A stretch of DNA of 20,085 bases from Chitinispirillaceae bacterium (GTDB lineage Bacteria > Fibrobacterota > Chitinivibrionia > Chitinivibrionales > Chitinispirillaceae). Positions 15,402-20,085 of the stretch are shown piece by piece. The notes under the pieces were generated by a model that saw only the letters and a list, made by a program, of their open reading frames with translations, ran no database searches and was not told the DNA's origin. Positions within the stretch are counted from its first letter, which is position 1; each line of letters starts with the position of its first letter. A program made the position numbers and the translations under genes. The stretch lies in assembly GCA_016932075.1 (NCBI GenBank), contig JAFGDP010000037.1:1-20085 (forward strand). Direction: 5' to 3'.

Positions 15402-16420
15402 TACCCTCCCGTATACTCATTGCCCACCTTGCGCGCGCGCTGCGGTTTATCCAGATTAATGCCGAGCGCAAGCCCTATTTCTAGGAGCAAGTTCCATCCT
15501 GCGCACAGGTACACATGGGGATTCATTTCTCCGGCGTCCGGTACGAGAATGGTTGGAAACGGCGTTTCCCTTGGAGCAATGGCAACGACCGTGAGCCCCA
15601 CCCCTTTGACCAGGACCTCTTCGAATTTTCCCATCTCCTCCTCAATGGGATCGACCACAAAAACGATGTCCTCTTTATCCATTACCTCCTCAATACCGTG
15701 GACCGCATAAGTGCCTTCGAGAAAATCGGATTTTTTACGGGTGATTTCATTGGTTTTAAGGGTGAGTTCCTCGGCAACGCCGTCATTATACCCTGCGAAA
15801 TAGATTGTTCCCGCCTTTGCGGCAGTGGCAATGATCGCAGGATCGATTGGCATGGTGAGCACCCGTTCAACCAAGCGGGAGAGGTCGGGGCAGGAGGGCA
15901 GGAACGGTTTTTTCGCGATATGGCGAAGGAGCGATTCGTAGAACAGCGCCTGTTCAACGACGCTTTTCGTGGCAGCGACCGCCTGTTCCCATCCGCAGGA
16001 GAGGACGAATGTCCTGCTGCACGACTCCTCGAGCACGGTCCCGTTGTTCGCACTCAGTCCGAAACAGAGACGGTTCCCGGAGTCAGTAAGCTTTTTTGCC
16101 AGGAGAACCACCTCTTTTGTCCGTCCTGAATTGGACGCACAGAAAACGGCGCATTTGGAAAGATCATACTGGGAAGCCTGTCTGGATCCGTCGGTGGCCA
16201 CCTGCAGGTCAAGGCCCCACGCGAGCGATTTGCGTATGGCGTTTTTGGCGGGAAAGATGCGCGAAGAGCCTTCCCCGGTGAGAAAAAGCCTGCCTGCCGA
16301 TTCAATGCTTTTTGCCTCGTCCGCAGTCGCGGACGGGTCGAACCGGCGCACGACCGCGACCGTGTCCATCATCTCTCTGGCCAGAGCAAACCGGGCGTAT
16401 TTTTCCTGCGTCAACAGCAT
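15401..16420 (-). CDS. Double-SIS sugar-phosphate isomerase/deaminase-like protein
   Basis: Two SIS domains (about 35-170 and 190-320) resemble the isomerase half of GlmS and stand-alone relatives such as AgaS and FrlB. The first carries GEGSSRIFPAK (49-59) and SNSGRTKEV (96-104), the phosphosugar-binding loops; the second holds FAGYNDGVAEELTLKTNEI, where a conserved Glu is expected. There is no glutamine amidotransferase domain, so if it handles amino sugars it would use or release free ammonia. The 339-residue length fits this subfamily. A GGAGG site (16428-16432) lies 7 bases before the ATG. It sits between DUF4954 and the EamA transporter. The exact sugar phosphate cannot be told. Confidence 0.85.
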   Translation of the reverse strand: MLLTQEKYARFALAREMMDTVAVVRRFDPSATADEAKSIESAGRLFLTGEGSSRIFPAKNAIRKSLAWGLDLQVATDGSRQASQYDLSKCAVFCASNSGRTKEVVLLAKKLTDSGNRLCFGLSANNGTVLEESCSRTFVLSCGWEQAVAATKSVVEQALFYESLLRHIAKKPFLPSCPDLSRLVERVLTMPIDPAIIATAAKAGTIYFAGYNDGVAEELTLKTNEITRKKSDFLEGTYAVHGIEEVMDKEDIVFVVDPIEEEMGKFEEVLVKGVGLTVVAIAPRETPFPTILVPDAGEMNPHVYLCAGWNLLLEIGLALGINLDKPQRARKVGNEYTGG

Positions 16421-16484
16421 GTATGTTCCTCCATGGAAGAATGGTGGTGGAAATCAAGCAGGGAACGGCCACAGCTCTTTCGGA

Positions 16485-18689
16485 CTATCCGCGTTTTTTT
16501 ATGGTACGGACCATCTGTTTGAACTCCTTGGTTTCTTTCTGCACCTGCTTGACAAAACTGTTCTCCTCGGCCGTGCCGACCGTCGCCAGCATCTCGTCCC
16601 TGTTCCTGAAGGTCGCCTGGCGGAACGGATTGTCGTCGTCCTTTTTGCGGGACGCATAGACCCGGTCGCGCACGTACTCCTGGATCGCGACGCCTCTGTC
16701 TAGCGCCTGGTGCCATGTTTTCCGGTCAAGGGTCTCGACGCCGTACAGGAGGCAGAGGATCGCAAAGGCATGCCGCTGTTTTTCAAGCGGATACTCGCTC
16801 CACAGCTCGTTGTAACGGGCATGAATCGCGTCCCAGGTGGTGATACTCCCGGAGCCGATCTCCGCACGCAACGCGTCAACTTTTTCAGTGGGGATGATCT
16901 GGCCGCCGAGGTTGGTCCAGGCCGTGATCCGTTTGCCGCTCAGATGCCTGACCATGGCGTCAAAAGAATCCTCAGGATGCTCGTTGCAGAACGCGACGCA
17001 ATTCCTTACCGCGTAGTGGCAGAGCATGTCGCGGTAGGCGCCATACCCGTCCGCGACCTTGATGATGACGGTGTTGCGCCTTGATTTTTCCATGCGTTCA
17101 CCCAGAACAACGAGTGAAGAGGCGCGTTCGGGATCATTCTGTAGGATGTCGGCGCCCATTGCGCGCAGTTCCTCGTCGTTCTTCTCTTCACGCCGGGTAC
17201 CCGCCTGAAGCAGCGCTGCGTTGGCGGTCCAGACCTCAAGAAGCCGGATCGCCTCAATAATCTCTTCGACCGTATCCGGAGCAAGCGAATCGAATTCAAT
17301 GTTCTGCGCCTTGTTAATGCGCGTGTCGCGGCTGCGGAATTTCAAGGGGTTGCGTGCAAGCGCATACATGTTGTGCTGCCACCAGTAGGCAGGTATGATC
17401 TCGAGACGGTCATTTGTCGTATTGTTGTTGACCAGCGAAAAGGGGATGCGGATGTCCATTTCCGCGGGATAGTCGGCCTTTGCAAGCAGGGTAAACGACA
17501 CGAACCTGCACGAATGCTTGATGCTGGTACACAGGCCCGGCCAGAAACCCCTGCCCGCCTGTATTTCATTATCGTTTGACCTGCTGTTATGGTTCGACCC
17601 TATGGTGGCTCCGGCGGCGATGTTGCTTTGGCCCATCACCACACTCGCGATCAAAAACGAGTTGTTGTGGTGTTGCTCGTGCGCCGGGAAAATAAGGTTG
17701 TGCAGCACTTCGCAGCAGGAGATGGTCGAGTTTTCCCCGAGAAACGAGTTGATGAGTCTGCCGCCGTATTTGAGGTTGGAATTGTTCCCTAAAATAAACC
17801 TGACCGCTTTGCACCCGTAAAAAATGTGGCACCCGTGCCCCACAATGCCATTGACCAGCTCCACGCCTTCGCCGATCTGCGTCGGTTCCTCGGCAGACGA
17901 GTGCAGGGTGACGTTTTTTATCTTGTTCGCACCCTTGATATAGCTGTGGTCGCCGACCAGCACGTCCTTCAGGATCCGGGAGTCCTTGATCACGCACTGC
18001 TCTCCCACCACGCCATAGTACCCCCTGCGGGAATCGAACCTTGCCTGCGTGATCTCGGTGAGCCGTTTCTGGAGCCGCCGGTCATCACGGTATTTTGCCC
18101 ATAAATAGGCATCGGCCGGAATGATGGAGTCAAAGGGAAGGATCTTGCGCCCGCCGGTCTCGTTCATGATCTCGACCCAGACACGCACTTCCTCATTCTC
18201 GTCGTCTTTTAGGATGCCGTTGCCGAATTTGGCATGGTCGGTCGTGAGCATCTCGTCAATTGTTGCAAGAACGGTCCGGTTTCCAATGATATAATAGGCA
18301 AGGTAGTTCACATTATGGATCGCCGCATCGTCGCCGATATCGCATGAGATGATCCGGCTTTTCGTGATACCGGCCGGAACTTTGAGGTCATGGTGCTGGA
18401 GGATGACGTTGCGCAGCGAGCCGATGCGCACCAGGCCGAAAAATTCATTGTCACGCACCAGGTCCGGATCAAACTGGTCCGTGACCAATATGTCGTCCCA
18501 CGAGTCGACAGAATTGTTGTTGCGGATAAGATCGGCGATCTCACCCGACCTGAGGTGGCGGTAGTCCGCCGCAGGACGTTTTGACTGGCGGTTTCTCAGA
18601 TAGTACTCGTCCTCTCCCTTTGGCAGATACTGCGCAGCGATGAAATTCCTGCCCAGTGAACCGCGCGGCAGAATCGTTACATTGTCCAT
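16485..18689 (-). CDS. DUF4954 family hexapeptide-repeat protein
   Basis: I recognise this 734-residue protein as DUF4954-like, a family of unknown function known mostly from Bacteroidota, Spirochaetota and relatives. Residues about 225-367 form a left-handed beta-helix of hexapeptide repeats, visible as spaced I/V-G or N turns (VGEQCVIKDSRILKDVLVG, then IGEGVELVNGIVGHGC). This recalls the acyltransferase part of GlmU-type enzymes. Two His/Asn-rich motifs, AHEQHHNN (336-343) and GSNHNSRSND (364-373), look like a binding or active site. The C-terminal half is helical and charged. There is no nucleotidyltransferase Rossmann motif at the N-terminus. An AGGAGA site (18695-18700) lies 5 bases before the ATG. 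The SIS gene follows after 64 bases, which hints at sugar metabolism. Confidence 0.8.
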   Translation of the reverse strand: MDNVTILPRGSLGRNFIAAQYLPKGEDEYYLRNRQSKRPAADYRHLRSGEIADLIRNNNSVDSWDDILVTDQFDPDLVRDNEFFGLVRIGSLRNVILQHHDLKVPAGITKSRIISCDIGDDAAIHNVNYLAYYIIGNRTVLATIDEMLTTDHAKFGNGILKDDENEEVRVWVEIMNETGGRKILPFDSIIPADAYLWAKYRDDRRLQKRLTEITQARFDSRRGYYGVVGEQCVIKDSRILKDVLVGDHSYIKGANKIKNVTLHSSAEEPTQIGEGVELVNGIVGHGCHIFYGCKAVRFILGNNSNLKYGGRLINSFLGENSTISCCEVLHNLIFPAHEQHHNNSFLIASVVMGQSNIAAGATIGSNHNSRSNDNEIQAGRGFWPGLCTSIKHSCRFVSFTLLAKADYPAEMDIRIPFSLVNNNTTNDRLEIIPAYWWQHNMYALARNPLKFRSRDTRINKAQNIEFDSLAPDTVEEIIEAIRLLEVWTANAALLQAGTRREEKNDEELRAMGADILQNDPERASSLVVLGERMEKSRRNTVIIKVADGYGAYRDMLCHYAVRNCVAFCNEHPEDSFDAMVRHLSGKRITAWTNLGGQIIPTEKVDALRAEIGSGSITTWDAIHARYNELWSEYPLEKQRHAFAILCLLYGVETLDRKTWHQALDRGVAIQEYVRDRVYASRKKDDDNPFRQATFRNRDEMLATVGTAEENSFVKQVQKETKEFKQMVRTIKKRG

Positions 18690-18771
18690 TCCATTCTCCT
18701 GTTCGTACTGAAGATCCTGGTGGCCGTTCGTTTCACCATATCACCGGCAAATAATAATTGATGCCGGAGGA

Positions 18772-20085
18772 TCAAAACAGCTCAACGCGGTTCCGGCCCT
18801 GCTGCTTTGCCCGGTAGAGCGCCTTGTCTGATTTTTTTATGAGCTCGCCGGCTTCCCGTGCATGCGTGTTGAACAGGGCAATGCCGAAGCTCATGGTCAC
18901 GCGAACGTCGCTTCCCGAAGGGCTTGTAAACGGCATTTTTTGTATTGCCGCGCGTATGCGTTCCGCCGTTTCAATCGCCTGTTCCTCTCCGGTTTTGACG
19001 AGGATAAGCGCGAACTCCTCACCGCCGTACCTCGAGGCGGTGTCGATTCCCTGCCGAATGCTGGCGTCAAGCACTCTCGCCACTTCCTTGAGGACCAGGT
19101 CCCCGAACTGGTGGCCGTGGGCATCATTGATTTTCTTGAAAAAATCAATGTCACACAGCACCAGGGCGAGCGGGTCGCTGTAGCGAGTCGATCGGGTGAT
19201 TTCGTCGCCGAGAAGCTGCTGGAACTGCCGGTGGTTGAAAAGGCCGGTGAGCCCGTCATGCGTGGCCATGGTGTTGGCTTTTTCAAGGATCACCATTTTT
19301 TCAATGGCGAGCCCGGCAGAGGTGGCGATGCGGATGAGAAGCTCGCGAATGGCCTCTGAAAACGCGTCGCGCCGCAGCGATTCGATCAGGATCATGCCTT
19401 TGCAGCTGTCAACACCTATGGGCACGGCGAGGAAAGACGACAATCCCTCGTGGCGCGGCTCCTGTTCAAAGTACCGCACTTCATAACGGTCATAAGCGAA
19501 ATTGCGCGAAAAGCAGATGTTCTTTCCGTACAGGATGCTGGCAAGGGATTTTTCGCCGAGCAGAAATCGTTTGTTCTGCAACTGGTCAGCGTGCAGGCCG
19601 ACGCTCCGCTTGATCGTGCCGGTTTCGCCGTCGGCCGAACGCATACTGATGGTCAAACGGTTGCTGGGAAGGGCGAACGGGATCATATCGGCTAGGATGT
19701 CGAGGATGGCGTCGATAGATTGATGATGAAAAAATTCCTTCTCGATGGTCGAAACCGCGGCAAGGCGCTGGTGCTCAAGCGCGTGTTCGGTGTGGAGGTA
19801 GGCATGGTAGACGCTGTAGCCGATAAGCGACGCCATGCTCTCGAGGAACAGGAGATGCTCACGGGTAAAGGCAGCGTGTTCCGTGCTGTCGACAATGACC
19901 ATGCCGCGTTGCTCTTCGGCCGCAGTGATCGGCACGCACAGGAGTGACCTGACCCCTGCGTCATGCGCGTAATAGTACAACGTGGTACTGTCATTGGCAA
20001 TGTCCTGCAGATTAAGGGTCTTGATCCCGTCTTTGAAAAGGCCTCCGACGACGCCGAGCCCCGGTGTTATCACGGCCCCCGGCAC
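18772..20085 (-). CDS. GAF-GAF-GGDEF diguanylate cyclase, 5' end outside window
   Basis: This protein should make cyclic-di-GMP from two GTP. The visible 437 residues include the end of one GAF-like sensor domain (about 1-100), a second GAF-like domain (about 117-265) and a GGDEF domain (about 272-437). The cyclase motifs are intact: DIDFFKKIND (312-321) with the metal-binding Asp, and GGEEF at 354-358. The product-inhibition RxxD site upstream of GGEEF reads QGID (345-348), so its Arg appears lost unless the alignment slips by one. The frame stays open to the last base, where GTG would be an accidental start, so the gene continues to the right. It leads the minus-strand block, 82 bases before DUF4954. 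Confidence 0.92.
   Translation of the reverse strand: MPGAVITPGLGVVGGLFKDGIKTLNLQDIANDSTTLYYYAHDAGVRSLLCVPITAAEEQRGMVIVDSTEHAAFTREHLLFLESMASLIGYSVYHAYLHTEHALEHQRLAAVSTIEKEFFHHQSIDAILDILADMIPFALPSNRLTISMRSADGETGTIKRSVGLHADQLQNKRFLLGEKSLASILYGKNICFSRNFAYDRYEVRYFEQEPRHEGLSSFLAVPIGVDSCKGMILIESLRRDAFSEAIRELLIRIATSAGLAIEKMVILEKANTMATHDGLTGLFNHRQFQQLLGDEITRSTRYSDPLALVLCDIDFFKKINDAHGHQFGDLVLKEVARVLDASIRQGIDTASRYGGEEFALILVKTGEEQAIETAERIRAAIQKMPFTSPSGSDVRVTMSFGIALFNTHAREAGELIKKSDKALYRAKQQGRNRVELF

Noticed and set aside
18743..18768. Hairpin CCGGCA/TGCCGG downstream of the diguanylate cyclase as a terminator
   Set aside because: The stem is only 6 base pairs with a 12-base loop and has no T-run after it on the minus strand.

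Overview
The window is a dense, protein-coding stretch of a Gram-negative bacterial chromosome with moderately high GC. I find 17 genes, one of them cut by the right edge, and no rRNA, tRNA, CRISPR array or transposase. A Tol-type envelope machine, an outer-membrane lipoprotein and a Tat-exported protein with a FlgD-like C-terminal domain show a two-membrane cell. The FlgD-like tail, a DUF4954 protein, a single-domain PurH and TrmFO together suggest the Fibrobacterota/Chitinivibrionia or a nearby FCB-type lineage. That placement is inference; no marker RNA is present to settle it.

Left part, plus strand (1-8665). A cluster of hairpin repeats (5-98) precedes a one-domain IMP cyclohydrolase (purH). 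Next come topA and trmFO, spaced 11 bases apart, and then a Tol operon: tolQ, tolR and a TolA/TonB-like gene that overlap one another, followed by tolB and the lipoprotein gene cpoB/ybgF. The pal gene usually found between tolB and cpoB is missing. That position holds 245 bases of short repeats and hairpins.

Middle part (8702-12892). A Tat-exported DUF362 protein with a FlgD-like domain lies on the minus strand, converging on cpoB. Upstream of it are two perfect palindromes, one resembling a LacI-family operator. Then comes a tightly abutting minus-strand pair, a membrane family-2 glycosyltransferase followed by a radical SAM/SPASM-like enzyme, divergent from acpS.

Right part, minus strand (13070-20085). 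In transcription order this holds a GAF-GAF-GGDEF diguanylate cyclase (5' end outside the window), a DUF4954 hexapeptide-repeat protein, a double-SIS sugar-phosphate-binding protein, an EamA-type transporter overlapping it by one base, and a degenerate HD-GYP protein. The block is bracketed by predicted cyclic-di-GMP synthesis and binding or turnover proteins around a probable sugar-phosphate unit.

Most genes are housekeeping. The less ordinary items are the pal-less tol operon, the split PurH, the radical SAM/glycosyltransferase pair, the DUF4954-SIS-EamA neighbourhood, the HD-GYP protein with substituted metal-site residues, and a dispersed GATTGCG-type repeat found between genes at separate sites. 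I see no clear defence, toxin or mobile system.
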